From positions 1 through 64,000 of the forward strand of contig NZ_FNVT01000028.1 in assembly GCF_900108335.1 (NCBI RefSeq): a stretch of 64,000 nt of DNA, read 5' to 3'. Made by a program: the position numbers and the translations under genes. Source of the DNA: Nonomuraea solani (GTDB taxonomy: Bacteria > Actinomycetota > Actinomycetes > Streptosporangiales > Streptosporangiaceae). This document shows positions 34,436 to 42,703 of the stretch, piece by piece. The notes beneath the pieces were generated by a model. That model worked only from the letters and a program-made list of their open reading frames with translations. It had not been told where the DNA came from and did not search any database. How positions within the stretch are numbered: the stretch's first letter is position 1; every line of letters begins with the position of its first letter.

Positions 34436-35473
34436 TCACGCGTTGAGTTCGGCCAGCCAGCCGAGCTGCTCGGCGCGGTCCTCCGCGGTGGGCGCGTTCA
34501 GGCCGACGATCAGCCTGGTCGCGCCCGCCTTGCGGTACGCCTCCAGCCGCTCACGCACCCGCGCCGGCGTACCGCACAGGGCCAGGGCGTCGACCAGCTC
34601 GTCGGGCACCTCCTCCATCGCCTCCCCCAGGTCGCCGTCGAAGTAGGCGTCCTGGACACGCGCCGCCGCCGGCCCGAACCCGAGCCGGTGCGCGAGCCGG
34701 TTGTAGAAGTTGACCCCCCGTGTGCCCATGCCGCCCAGGTAGAGCGCCAGCATCGGCCGGATCAGGTCACGCGCGTAGTCGGCGTCGTCGTCCACCATGG
34801 CCATGACCATCGGTGAGACCTCGACCCGGGACGCGTCGCGCCCGGCCAGGGCCGCCCCGGCCCGCAGGTGCTCCATCGACTCGGCGAGGTGCTCGGGCGG
34901 GAAGTGGATCGGCAGCCACCCGTCGGCGATCTCCCCGGCCAGCGCCACCGCCTTCGGACCCATGGCCGCCAGGTGGATGGGCAGCGGCTGCCGTACCGGC
35001 GAGACCGTCATGCTCAGCGCCTTGCCGCGGCTGTCGGGCAACGGCAGCACGATCTCGGGGCCGGGGTGCTCGACCGGGCGGCCGTCCAGCGCGGTGCGTA
35101 CCACGGCCACGTAGTCGCGCAGGTGGGCCAGCGGCCGCGCGTACCTCTGCCCGTGCCACCCCTCGGCCACCTGCGGGCCGGACGCGCCCAGCCCGAGCAG
35201 GAACCGGCCGCCGGACACCCGGTCGATCGTGGTCGCGGCCATCGCCGCCGAGATCGCGGTGCGGCCGGTCACCTGGATCACGCCGCTGCCCAGGCCGATC
35301 CGCTCGGTGCCGGCCGCCAGCCAGGCCAGCGTGGTCGCCGGATCGACCCCGTAGCCCTCCGACGCCCACACCGAGTCGTAACCGAGCCGCTCCGCCTCGC
35401 GTACCAGCGTCAACTGGGCTTCATGCGTGGCCGCCACGGGGCCAAGGGTGCCGATGCTGAATCCGAGCCGCAC
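34436..35473 (-). CDS. LLM-class flavin/F420-dependent oxidoreductase
   Basis: This 345-residue luciferase-like monooxygenase family TIM barrel has the typical N-terminus MRLGFSIGTLGP, SGGRFLLGLGASGP in the middle and the C-terminal CGTPARVRERLEAY segment seen in F420-dependent members. It catalyses an unknown redox step on a small molecule. It is convergent with the biosynthetic cluster and separated only by a terminator, so it could be a tailoring enzyme, but its own promoter side faces the carbohydrate locus. Membership in either unit is undecided. Confidence 0.85.
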   Translation of the reverse strand: MRLGFSIGTLGPVAATHEAQLTLVREAERLGYDSVWASEGYGVDPATTLAWLAAGTERIGLGSGVIQVTGRTAISAAMAATTIDRVSGGRFLLGLGASGPQVAEGWHGQRYARPLAHLRDYVAVVRTALDGRPVEHPGPEIVLPLPDSRGKALSMTVSPVRQPLPIHLAAMGPKAVALAGEIADGWLPIHFPPEHLAESMEHLRAGAALAGRDASRVEVSPMVMAMVDDDADYARDLIRPMLALYLGGMGTRGVNFYNRLAHRLGFGPAAARVQDAYFDGDLGEAMEEVPDELVDALALCGTPARVRERLEAYRKAGATRLIVGLNAPTAEDRAEQLGWLAELNA

Positions 35474-35543
35474 AGCCGCCTCCTCATAGGCCGATCTTGC
35501 TCCACTCTCCCGCAGAAGCCGCGCGGAGACCAGAGGCCGGCCG

Positions 35544-37319
35544 TCAGAGCAGCGGCTCGATGGACTCCCAGGCCGGAGGCTCGGGCCAGTCGTCCCCGGC
35601 GGCCTCCAGGCCGATGACCGCGCAGGCCAGCAGGTGCTCGCCGGGCGCGAGCTCGCCCTTCAGCGTGGGGATCGTGGTGTGCGGGACGAGGACGTTGGTG
35701 CCGGGCAGCGCCGTGATGAGGGCTCCCTCGCGCCGGCCGGACAGGTCCTCGATCACGCACAGGCCGCCCGGCGAGTCGAGCCGCGCCCGGCCGGGCCCGA
35801 GGTCGACCCGGTTCGGCGGCAGGTCCCGGTCGACCGCGAAGCCGCCCTCGGCCGTGTGCAGCGCCCGCCCGGTCCTGATCCGGTGCACCCGCACGTGCCA
35901 CGGGGACCGGGCCACCAGCCAGGTCTCGATCTCCACGTCGTCCCAGGGCGTCCAGCGCGCGTGCAGCACGCCGTCGGAAGCGGAGACGGCGTCCGGCAGC
36001 TCGCACGGCCGCCAGCGCAGGCCGTCCTCACTGAGCGCCAGCGTGCTGTCGAAGGCGCCCTGTTCGAGCATGAGCGTTCCGGCGGGCACGCTGAAGCCGA
36101 ACCGCGTGGAGTAGGCGAACTTGGCGTATTTGGCCGCGCCGTGCCGGGCCCACTGGTTGCGCTGTCCCGCGCTCAGCAGCACCACGTGCCGTCCCTCCTC
36201 GCAGCGCATGAGCGCCACGCCGGCCTGCGGCTGGGTGCTGACCTCGGGCAGAGGGGGCGCCTCGGCCTCTTTCGCGGTCCAGAACGGGTGCTCGGCGGGC
36301 AGGGCGAGCGGCAGGAACGCCTTCATGGCCCAGTAGGGCGAGCCGGGCGCGTTGTACTGCTCGGCCATGTGCGGCTGGGGGTAGCCGTAGCCGATGGTCA
36401 GCAGCCCGGCGGCGTCACGGATCGGCCGGCTCTCCCACCAGCGCAAATTGCGCAGCAGATGCCCCTTGGTGACCTCCCACGGCAGCGCCTCGACGTCGGC
36501 GAAGGCCAGCGCGCCCCAGAACGCCGACTGGGCGAAGCGGTAGGTCAGGCTCCTGCCGAACGGGACGGCGACGCCCTCGCTGGTGAACCAGTGCTGGAAG
36601 TCCTGGGCGAACGCCGCCGCCCGATCACGGAAGCGCCCGGCCCTGGCCTGGTCGGCGCCGAGCGCGGCGTAGATGAGGCCGTAGTAGTGCATGGCGAACG
36701 GGATGTAATAGTCGCGCTGCCACGTGGGCCCGTCGGAATACCACCCGCGCCCCAGGTCGAACGCCTCCAGCCGGTCGAGCCTGGCCGTGTTGGCGTCGTG
36801 GTCGTGGGCGACCCCGACGCGGTCGAGGCCGAGCCCCACCAGGACCGGGAAGAACAGCCAGTTGTTGTTGTTCGGCTCCACGGTGACCGCGTGCCGCAGC
36901 CAGGCGGCCACGGTGTCGCGCTGGCGGCCGGTCAGCGGGTCCCAGACGTGCTCGGGGGCCAGGGCGAGCGCCAGGCCGATGGCGGCGGTCTCGACCAGCC
37001 GCTGGTTGCGGTCGAAGACGGCGCCCCAGTGGTCGGGGTGGTCGGGGTCGGTCCCGGCGGCGAGCCCGTCGCGCCAGAGCTCCCAGTGCTCGAAGTCCAT
37101 GCCGCCGGCCGCCAGCGGCGCGAGCCCCCACAGCGGGCGGGCGTACGCCTCCAGCTCGGAGGCCGCCTGGTCGTAGTGCGCGGTGTTGAACCCCAGTCGC
37201 AGCCGCCCGCCACCAGGGCTGAACCGGGAGGTCAGCGGCGCGACCAGGTCCAGGACCTGACGTCCCAGGTCGTCTCGATCGTTGTTGATAGGCCGTCCTG
37301 TGCGGTCGTCGGTGCTCAA
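35544..37319 (-). CDS. DUF2264 family protein
   Basis: This 591-residue soluble protein has the hallmarks of DUF2264: an alpha-helical N-terminal toroid (NNNNWLFFPVL, WYSDGPTWQRDYYIPFAMHYYGL, SLTYRFAQSAFWGALA, PYWAMKAFLPLAL) and a C-terminal beta region. Members are found in polysaccharide and uronate utilisation loci and are thought to be glycosidases or lyases. The start is TTG 37319 with GAGGG upstream, ten bases after the lacI-type gene stop. It is the third gene of the minus-strand catabolic operon. Confidence 0.8.
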   Translation of the reverse strand: MSTDDRTGRPINNDRDDLGRQVLDLVAPLTSRFSPGGGRLRLGFNTAHYDQAASELEAYARPLWGLAPLAAGGMDFEHWELWRDGLAAGTDPDHPDHWGAVFDRNQRLVETAAIGLALALAPEHVWDPLTGRQRDTVAAWLRHAVTVEPNNNNWLFFPVLVGLGLDRVGVAHDHDANTARLDRLEAFDLGRGWYSDGPTWQRDYYIPFAMHYYGLIYAALGADQARAGRFRDRAAAFAQDFQHWFTSEGVAVPFGRSLTYRFAQSAFWGALAFADVEALPWEVTKGHLLRNLRWWESRPIRDAAGLLTIGYGYPQPHMAEQYNAPGSPYWAMKAFLPLALPAEHPFWTAKEAEAPPLPEVSTQPQAGVALMRCEEGRHVVLLSAGQRNQWARHGAAKYAKFAYSTRFGFSVPAGTLMLEQGAFDSTLALSEDGLRWRPCELPDAVSASDGVLHARWTPWDDVEIETWLVARSPWHVRVHRIRTGRALHTAEGGFAVDRDLPPNRVDLGPGRARLDSPGGLCVIEDLSGRREGALITALPGTNVLVPHTTIPTLKGELAPGEHLLACAVIGLEAAGDDWPEPPAWESIEPLL

Positions 37320-37329
37320 AGGCCCTCTT

Positions 37330-38346
37330 TCATCCGTTCTGTACGGGCGGTGCGGTGCTTTCGCGTACGTGCAGCTCCATCGACAGGTACACCGGCTCCC
37401 CGTCGTGCCCCTCGGTCATGAGGCTCTCCAGCATCTCGGCCGCCTGCTTACCGAGCTGCCCCCTGGGCACCGACACCGTGGTCAGGCTGGTGTGCGCCAC
37501 GTGGTCCAGCTCGATGTCGTCGAACCCGACCACCGACAGCTCCTCGGGCACCCGCACCCCGAGCTCGCGCATCCGGGTCACCGCCCCCAGTGCCACGAGA
37601 TCGTTGTACGTGGTGAGCGCGGTGGCCCCGGTGCCGGCCACCCCGGCGGCGGCCTCGTACCCATGGCGGCTGGACGACCCGCACGGCAGGATCGTGACCG
37701 AGAGGCCGAACGCCTTGGCCGCCTCCAGCGCCCTGATCCGCTCGGCGTTGGCCCAGGACACCTCGGGCCCGCTCAGGTAGGCGACCCGGGTGTGGCCGAG
37801 CTGCGCCAGGTGGCCGCAGATCAGCATCATGCCCCCGAAGAAGTCGGCGGAGACGGCCGGCGCGGCGATGCCGGGGACGATCCGGTCGAGCAGGACGAGC
37901 GGATGGTCCCGTGCGGACAGGACGGCGAGGTCCGAGCGGTCCATGCGGGAGGAGCAGAGCAGCACCCCGTCGCAACTGCGCATCAGGTCCTCGACCAGGT
38001 CGTGCTCGATCGAGGGGTCGTCGTTCGACTCCATGACCATCACGCGCCGCCCGTGGGTACGGGCGACGGCCGAGACGGCCTTGAGCACGTCGGGGAAGTA
38101 GGGGTTGGCCAGGTTGGGGACCAGCACGCCGATGGTGCCCTTCTCGCCTCGGGCGAGCCCCTGCGCCGCGGCGTTGGGCCGGTAGCCCAGCTCCCTGACC
38201 GCGTCGTGAACGCGCGCCGCCAGCGCGGGATCGACCTTCGCCGTGCCGTTGAGCACGCGGGAGACCGTCGAGGCCGACACTCCCGCGGCCTCCCCGACGT
38301 CGCTGATCGTCACCCTGGCCGGGCGGCCCTGCCGCACGTTACGCAC
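37330..38346 (-). CDS. LacI family transcriptional regulator
   Basis: This 338-residue protein has an N-terminal helix-turn-helix (ISDVGEAAGVSASTVSRVLNG, with the LacI hinge-type pattern up to about 60) and a periplasmic-binding-protein-like effector domain. The GTG start at 38346 follows a strong GGAGGAG site. It is the middle gene of the three-gene minus-strand operon and is the obvious candidate to bind the palindromes in the 39153-39350 promoter region, controlling both arms of the locus. The inducer is probably the transported sugar or an early product. Confidence 0.9.
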   Translation of the reverse strand: MRNVRQGRPARVTISDVGEAAGVSASTVSRVLNGTAKVDPALAARVHDAVRELGYRPNAAAQGLARGEKGTIGVLVPNLANPYFPDVLKAVSAVARTHGRRVMVMESNDDPSIEHDLVEDLMRSCDGVLLCSSRMDRSDLAVLSARDHPLVLLDRIVPGIAAPAVSADFFGGMMLICGHLAQLGHTRVAYLSGPEVSWANAERIRALEAAKAFGLSVTILPCGSSSRHGYEAAAGVAGTGATALTTYNDLVALGAVTRMRELGVRVPEELSVVGFDDIELDHVAHTSLTTVSVPRGQLGKQAAEMLESLMTEGHDGEPVYLSMELHVRESTAPPVQNG

Positions 38347-38375
38347 CTGCTCCTCCTGCCTCCGTGGACCCTCCG

Positions 38376-39152
38376 TCAGCCGAGCAGGCCGCGCAGGTGG
38401 TCCATGTCCCGCCGTAATGCCGCCGCCGGGTCGGCCGCCGGGTAGTGGACGTGCAGCGACAGCGGCCCGGTGTAGCCGCGTGCGCGCAGCCCGGGGATGA
38501 TCTCCGGCCAGGGGACCACTCCCCCGTCGGTGAACGGCCCCCACTCGCACACCCAGCCGTCCGCGGCGGCGCGCCACACGGCGTTCTTCACTCCCATGCA
38601 GGCCATCCGGTCGCCGAACAGGTCGGCGTTGAGCGCCCATGCCTCGCTGCCCTCCTTGGCCTGGTTGCCGGGGTCGGCGTAGAAGCGCACATCGGGCAGG
38701 TCGCCCGCGAGTGCGAGGGCGAGCGAGGCGGACGGATGGATCGTACCGTGATGCAACTGCAGTGCCAGGCGCACGCCGTGCCGGGCGGCGAGGCCGGCCA
38801 GGCGGCCCAGCGCGGCCCTGGCCTCCTCCACCTGGCGGCGGTATCCGATGGCGGGGTCGTAGCGGTAGAAACCGACCCGCATGAGGGGGACGCCGCTGCC
38901 GGCGCAGGCGGCGATGATCCGTTCGGCGTCCGGGCCGGCGTCGAGCAGGTCGGTGGTGACGACGTCGAGGGTGAGGTCGCGGCGCTTGAGCTCCGCGGCG
39001 ACGTCGGCGATGCGGCCGGGGTCGGCGGGGGCGACCGTCTGTCCCTCGCGTACGAGGAGGTCGGCCCCGTCGGCGCCCACCGAGGCCAGGGCCTCGGCCA
39101 GCGGGGCGACGTCGATGGGGCCGAAGGGTTTGGTGAAGGCGAGCAGGCGCAC
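38376..39152 (-). CDS. Sugar phosphate isomerase/epimerase-like TIM barrel
   Basis: This 258-residue protein is of the AP-endonuclease-2/xylose-isomerase-like barrel family. It includes LALQLHHGTIHPS, VRFYADPGNQAKEG, MGVKNAVW and GPLSLHVHY, which supply the acidic and His metal ligands typical of these enzymes. It probably interconverts sugar or sugar-acid isomers in the cytoplasm. GTG 39152 was chosen because GGGAG lies seven bases upstream; a longer frame to 39209 has no ribosome site. It is the first gene of the minus-strand operon, divergent from the ABC transporter genes. Confidence 0.8.
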   Translation of the reverse strand: MRLLAFTKPFGPIDVAPLAEALASVGADGADLLVREGQTVAPADPGRIADVAAELKRRDLTLDVVTTDLLDAGPDAERIIAACAGSGVPLMRVGFYRYDPAIGYRRQVEEARAALGRLAGLAARHGVRLALQLHHGTIHPSASLALALAGDLPDVRFYADPGNQAKEGSEAWALNADLFGDRMACMGVKNAVWRAAADGWVCEWGPFTDGGVVPWPEIIPGLRARGYTGPLSLHVHYPAADPAAALRRDMDHLRGLLG

Positions 39153-39171
39153 ACATACTCCCAAAAGTTCA

Positions 39172-39184
39172 GAAAGCGCTTGTC
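39172..39184. promoter_or_regulatory. LacI-type operator-like site 1
   Basis: The site GAAAGCGCTTGTC has a perfect AAGCGCTT core and lies about 20 bases upstream of the isomerase GTG. It is a likely repressor site for the minus-strand operon. Confidence 0.5.
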
Positions 39185-39225
39185 GTGCTTCGCTGAAATA
39201 GCCGACCACAGCAACCTTGCTCCCT

Positions 39226-39237
39226 GAAACCGCTTTC
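39226..39237. promoter_or_regulatory. LacI-type operator-like site 2
   Basis: GAAACCGCTTTC is a near-perfect palindrome with a CG centre typical of LacI family operators, midway between the two divergent genes. Confidence 0.5.
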
Positions 39238-39246
39238 TCACAAGTC

Positions 39247-39275
39247 TTGAATCGGCCTGTGACCCGCGTTACAGT
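39247..39275 (+). promoter_or_regulatory. Promoter of the ABC transporter operon
   Basis: TTGAAT (39247-39252), a 17-base spacer and TACAGT (39270-39275) give a good sigma70-type promoter. The predicted start is near 39282, immediately upstream of the strongest palindrome. Confidence 0.6.
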
Positions 39276-39286
39276 CGTCCCACTCT

Positions 39287-39304
39287 CGGGTAAGCGCTTA
39301 CCCG
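39287..39304. promoter_or_regulatory. LacI-type operator, site 3
   Basis: CGGGTAAGCGCTTACCCG is an 18-base perfect palindrome with the central CG of LacI family operators, just downstream of the predicted transcription start of the transporter operon. Repression by roadblock or occlusion is expected. Confidence 0.75.
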
Positions 39305-39350
39305 CTTCCTGGCACCCCTCTGGCCTCCGCCTCTACGGGAGGACCCCCGA

Positions 39351-40814
39351 ATGAACCTTCATCGGCGTGGCACCACCGCGATGATCACCATGGCCCTGGC
39401 GTCACTGCTCGTGGCGGCCTGCGGCACATCGCCCGACGGCAGCAGAAGCGGCGGTGGTGGCTCTCAGACCACGCTGCAGATCTGGGACTTCTCCGCCGAA
39501 CAGGTGAAGTTCCACAAGGACGTCGCCGCCCAGTTCAACAAGGAACATCCCAACATCAAGGTCGAGTGGCGTTCGATCACCCAGGCCGACTACATGAAGA
39601 CCCTGCCTCTGGCCTTCCAGAGCAACCAGGCGCCCGACATGTTCTACTGGAACGCGACCGGGCTGGCCCAGCTCATGGACCAGAAGTGGATCCGCCCGCT
39701 CAGCCCGGACGGCACCGTCCCCGCCGACTTCACCAAGCGCTGGCCGGACGGGTCCTTCCTCGAAGGCATCAACATGCAGGACGGGAAGACCTACGGCTTC
39801 CCGTTCTCGGAGAACCTCTACTGGGGCTCCGGCTACATGTTCCTCAACAAGGAGGTCTTCCAGCAGGCCGGGCTCGACGTCAACAACCCGCCCAAGACCT
39901 GGACCGACCTCAAGAACGCCTGCGCGCAGATCAAGTCCAAGACGAAGGCCGAGTGCATCGCCGCCCCCACCAAGGGCGTGGACATGCAGCGGATCTGGTT
40001 CGGGCTGATCAGCAGCGTCTCGACGGACGAGTTCTTCGACTTCAAGACGGGCAAGTTCGACCTGACCGAGCCCAGCCAGGTCAAGACGTTCGGCTTCATC
40101 CAGGAGCTGAAGAAGGCCGGTTATCTGGCGCCGGGCACCAACGACAAGAACTTCTCCCGCCAGCAGTTCGCCGCGAACCAGGCCGGCATCTTCTTCGACG
40201 GCACCTGGATGCCGAGCGTGTGGGCCAGCCAGGGCTTCAGCAGCGACAAGTACGTGGTGGCCCCGCGCGTCGACCCGGACGAGGGCCGGACCGGCGCGGC
40301 CGGCCGCGGCTACGACGACAACAAGTACTGGGTCAGCTCTCAGACCAAGAACGCCGACGCGGCCTGGACGTTCATCCAGTGGATGACCGACCCTGACGGC
40401 TACTTCGTCCAGCAGTACTACAAGAACGCCTTCGGCACGCTCTCGTACGTCGACAACCAGAAGATGGTCAGCGACCCGGCGCTCAAGCAGATCATGAAGA
40501 TCGGCGGGGCGCCCGGCTACCGGGTCCAGCTTCCCGTGCCGCTGCTCAAGTGCCCCGACATCGCCAAGTCCAAGGCGTACGTCAACGCGATGGCGCGCAA
40601 CCCGGAAGGCGAATGGGAGGCGATGAGCGAGGCGCTGGTCAGCGGCCAGTCCCTGGCGACCACCGGCGCCGCCATCGTCAAGCAGCGGCAGGCCGCCCTG
40701 GAGGAGGAGCTCAAGAAGGAGGCGGCGGCCGGGCTGAAGGTGTCGATGGACTGCTACACCTTCCCCGACTGGGAGTACACCAAGGACTACACCTCCGACA
40801 TGTACAAAGGCTGA
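39351..40814 (+). CDS. ABC sugar transporter, solute-binding lipoprotein
   Basis: This 487-residue protein has a lipoprotein signal with lipobox LVAAC (Cys24), then a family 1 extracellular solute-binding fold: TLQIWDFSAEQVKFHKDVAAQFNKEHPNI at the start and the substrate-facing Trp residues common in sugar binders. It captures the substrate outside the cell and delivers it to the two permeases encoded next. GGAGG precedes the ATG. It is the first gene of a long operon under a LacI-type operator. Confidence 0.9.
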   Translation: MNLHRRGTTAMITMALASLLVAACGTSPDGSRSGGGGSQTTLQIWDFSAEQVKFHKDVAAQFNKEHPNIKVEWRSITQADYMKTLPLAFQSNQAPDMFYWNATGLAQLMDQKWIRPLSPDGTVPADFTKRWPDGSFLEGINMQDGKTYGFPFSENLYWGSGYMFLNKEVFQQAGLDVNNPPKTWTDLKNACAQIKSKTKAECIAAPTKGVDMQRIWFGLISSVSTDEFFDFKTGKFDLTEPSQVKTFGFIQELKKAGYLAPGTNDKNFSRQQFAANQAGIFFDGTWMPSVWASQGFSSDKYVVAPRVDPDEGRTGAAGRGYDDNKYWVSSQTKNADAAWTFIQWMTDPDGYFVQQYYKNAFGTLSYVDNQKMVSDPALKQIMKIGGAPGYRVQLPVPLLKCPDIAKSKAYVNAMARNPEGEWEAMSEALVSGQSLATTGAAIVKQRQAALEEELKKEAAAGLKVSMDCYTFPDWEYTKDYTSDMYKG

Positions 40815-40829
40815 CCGGAGAGGACCTCC

Positions 40830-41840
40830 ATGACTACCACCGACACCGCCCCCGCCCCCGGCGGGGAGAAGGTGACGGACAGGCCCCGGTCACCGGCCGC
40901 GCGAGCGCCCGAACGCGCCGATCACTCCCGTGAGCGCGTTCGCGGCCTCGACAGGATCTGGCTGATCGTCTTCCTGGCCCCCTTCCTGCTGCTCTACCTC
41001 GGCTTCACCCTCTGGCCGCTGGCCGCGACGATCTACTACTCCTTCTTCGACTGGTCGGGCCTCGGCCCGGTCGAGGACTTCGTCGGAGCCGGCAACTACG
41101 GCACGATCCTGGCCGACCCGCTCTTCTGGGTGTCGGTGGTCAACACGCTGATCTTCGCCCTGCTGACGACCGTCATCAAGCTGCCGATCTCGCTGGTCGC
41201 GGCGATCGTGCTCACCCGCAAGTGGCTGCGCGGCAAGCGGTTCTTCCGGACCATGTTCTTCGCGCCGCTCATCATCCCCGTCGCCATGGCGGGGCTGGTC
41301 TTCACCTACCTGCTCAACCCGTCCAACGGCGCGCTGAACGCGATCCTGCGCGACCTCGGCCTCGTCGACCAGGGCTTCGACGTGTTCGCCAACCGGTGGA
41401 GCGCGCTGCTGGTGCTGGTGCTCGTGTCCATCTGGCAGATCTTCGGCCAGTACATGATCTATTGGATCGCGGCGCTGCAGAACGTGCCGGAGGAGGTCTA
41501 CGAGGCGGCCGCCATCGACGGTGCGAGCGAGTGGAAGAAGCTCACCCGCATCACGCTGCCGATGATCAAACCCGTCGCGGTGATCATCACCCTGCTCGGC
41601 CTCGTGAACGCCATGCACGTCTTCGGCCTTGTGGTCACGCTCACCGCGGGCGGGCCGGGCACCAGCACGTACATGATGTCCTACTACATCTACCAGAACG
41701 CCTTCGGCTCGGTGCCGTTCGCCTACGGCTACGCCTCGGCCGCGGCCCTGCTGTTCTCCGTCATCGCGTTCGTCCTGGTCTCCGCCCAGGGCATCGCGGT
41801 CCGGCGGGCGCAGCGGCTCAGGAAGGAGTACGGCGTCTGA
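40830..41840 (+). CDS. ABC sugar transporter permease, MalF/UgpA type
   Basis: This 336-residue protein has a hydrophilic N-terminus (about 45 residues) and six predicted helices. The ATPase-contact EAA loop reads EAAAIDGASEWKKLTRITLPMI. It begins 15 bases after the binding protein gene, with GGAGAGG upstream, and its stop overlaps the next gene (TGATG). No ATPase gene is present in the locus; in actinomycetes such systems usually share a housekeeping MsiK-type ATPase encoded elsewhere, which is inferred here. Confidence 0.92.
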   Translation: MTTTDTAPAPGGEKVTDRPRSPAARAPERADHSRERVRGLDRIWLIVFLAPFLLLYLGFTLWPLAATIYYSFFDWSGLGPVEDFVGAGNYGTILADPLFWVSVVNTLIFALLTTVIKLPISLVAAIVLTRKWLRGKRFFRTMFFAPLIIPVAMAGLVFTYLLNPSNGALNAILRDLGLVDQGFDVFANRWSALLVLVLVSIWQIFGQYMIYWIAALQNVPEEVYEAAAIDGASEWKKLTRITLPMIKPVAVIITLLGLVNAMHVFGLVVTLTAGGPGTSTYMMSYYIYQNAFGSVPFAYGYASAAALLFSVIAFVLVSAQGIAVRRAQRLRKEYGV

Positions 41841-42703
41841 TGACGACGATCGTCACACCCGTCAAGCCCGCTCGCCGGAGCCACGCCGTCCGCGCCAACC
41901 TGATCGCGTTGCCGATTCTGCTGGTCATCGGGCTCGTGTGGGTCTATCCCTTCCTCTGGACGATCTCGGCCGCGTTCAAGACGCAGGCCGGGATGTTCAC
42001 CAGCGGCGCGAGCCTGGTGCCCGACCAGTGGAGCTTCGAGAACTTCACCCGGGCGTGGGTCAACGCCGGGTTCTCCGGCTATTTCTTCAACACGGTGCTG
42101 TATTCGGCCGCCTCGACCCTCATCGAGCTGGTCAAGGCCGCCCTGTGCGGCTATGTGCTGGCCAGGTACGAGTTCCCCGGCCGCACCCTGCTCTACCGGA
42201 TGATCGTGGGGACCCTGTTCATCCCGGTCGCCTCGATCATCGTCCCGCAGTTCGTGCTGATCGAGAACCTCGGCCTGCTGAACACGCGGGCCGGGGTCAT
42301 CCTGGCCATGTCCGGCGGCGCGGGAGCGCTCTACGTCCTGCTGTTCGTCGGGTTCTTCTCCAGCGTCCCCTCCGACCTGTTCGAGGCGGCCAAGCTCGAC
42401 GGGGCCGGTTTCCTCAAGACCTTCCGCCTCATCCTGCCGCTGGCCAAGCCGGTCATCGCGGTGGTGGTCATCTTCCAGTTCATCAGTAGCTGGAACGAGT
42501 TCAACGTCCCGCTGGTGTTCACGCTCGGCCAGCCCGACCTGCAGAACCTGGCCGTCGGGATGCTGTCCTTCCAGGGCGAGCACGCCACGGACTGGACCGG
42601 GTTCGCCGCGGGAATGACGATCTCGTTCCTGCCGATGTTGATGATCTTCCTTTTCTTCCAGAACTACTTCACGCGCGGCCTGGCCGGCGCGACCAAGGGG
42701 TGA
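41840..42703 (+). CDS. ABC sugar transporter permease, MalG/UgpE type
   Basis: This 287-residue partner permease has six helices and an EAA loop EAAKLDGAGFLKTFRLILPLAKP. The N-terminus contains the typical YPFLWTISAAFKT. The start ATG 41840 overlaps the previous stop. Its own stop overlaps the start of the following gene of unknown function, showing tight translational coupling through the operon. Confidence 0.92.
   Translation: MTTIVTPVKPARRSHAVRANLIALPILLVIGLVWVYPFLWTISAAFKTQAGMFTSGASLVPDQWSFENFTRAWVNAGFSGYFFNTVLYSAASTLIELVKAALCGYVLARYEFPGRTLLYRMIVGTLFIPVASIIVPQFVLIENLGLLNTRAGVILAMSGGAGALYVLLFVGFFSSVPSDLFEAAKLDGAGFLKTFRLILPLAKPVIAVVVIFQFISSWNEFNVPLVFTLGQPDLQNLAVGMLSFQGEHATDWTGFAAGMTISFLPMLMIFLFFQNYFTRGLAGATKG

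Noticed and set aside
34436..35473. LLM oxidoreductase as a certain member of the biosynthetic cluster
   Set aside because: It is convergent, separated by a terminator, and no feature ties it to the assembly line; left undecided.
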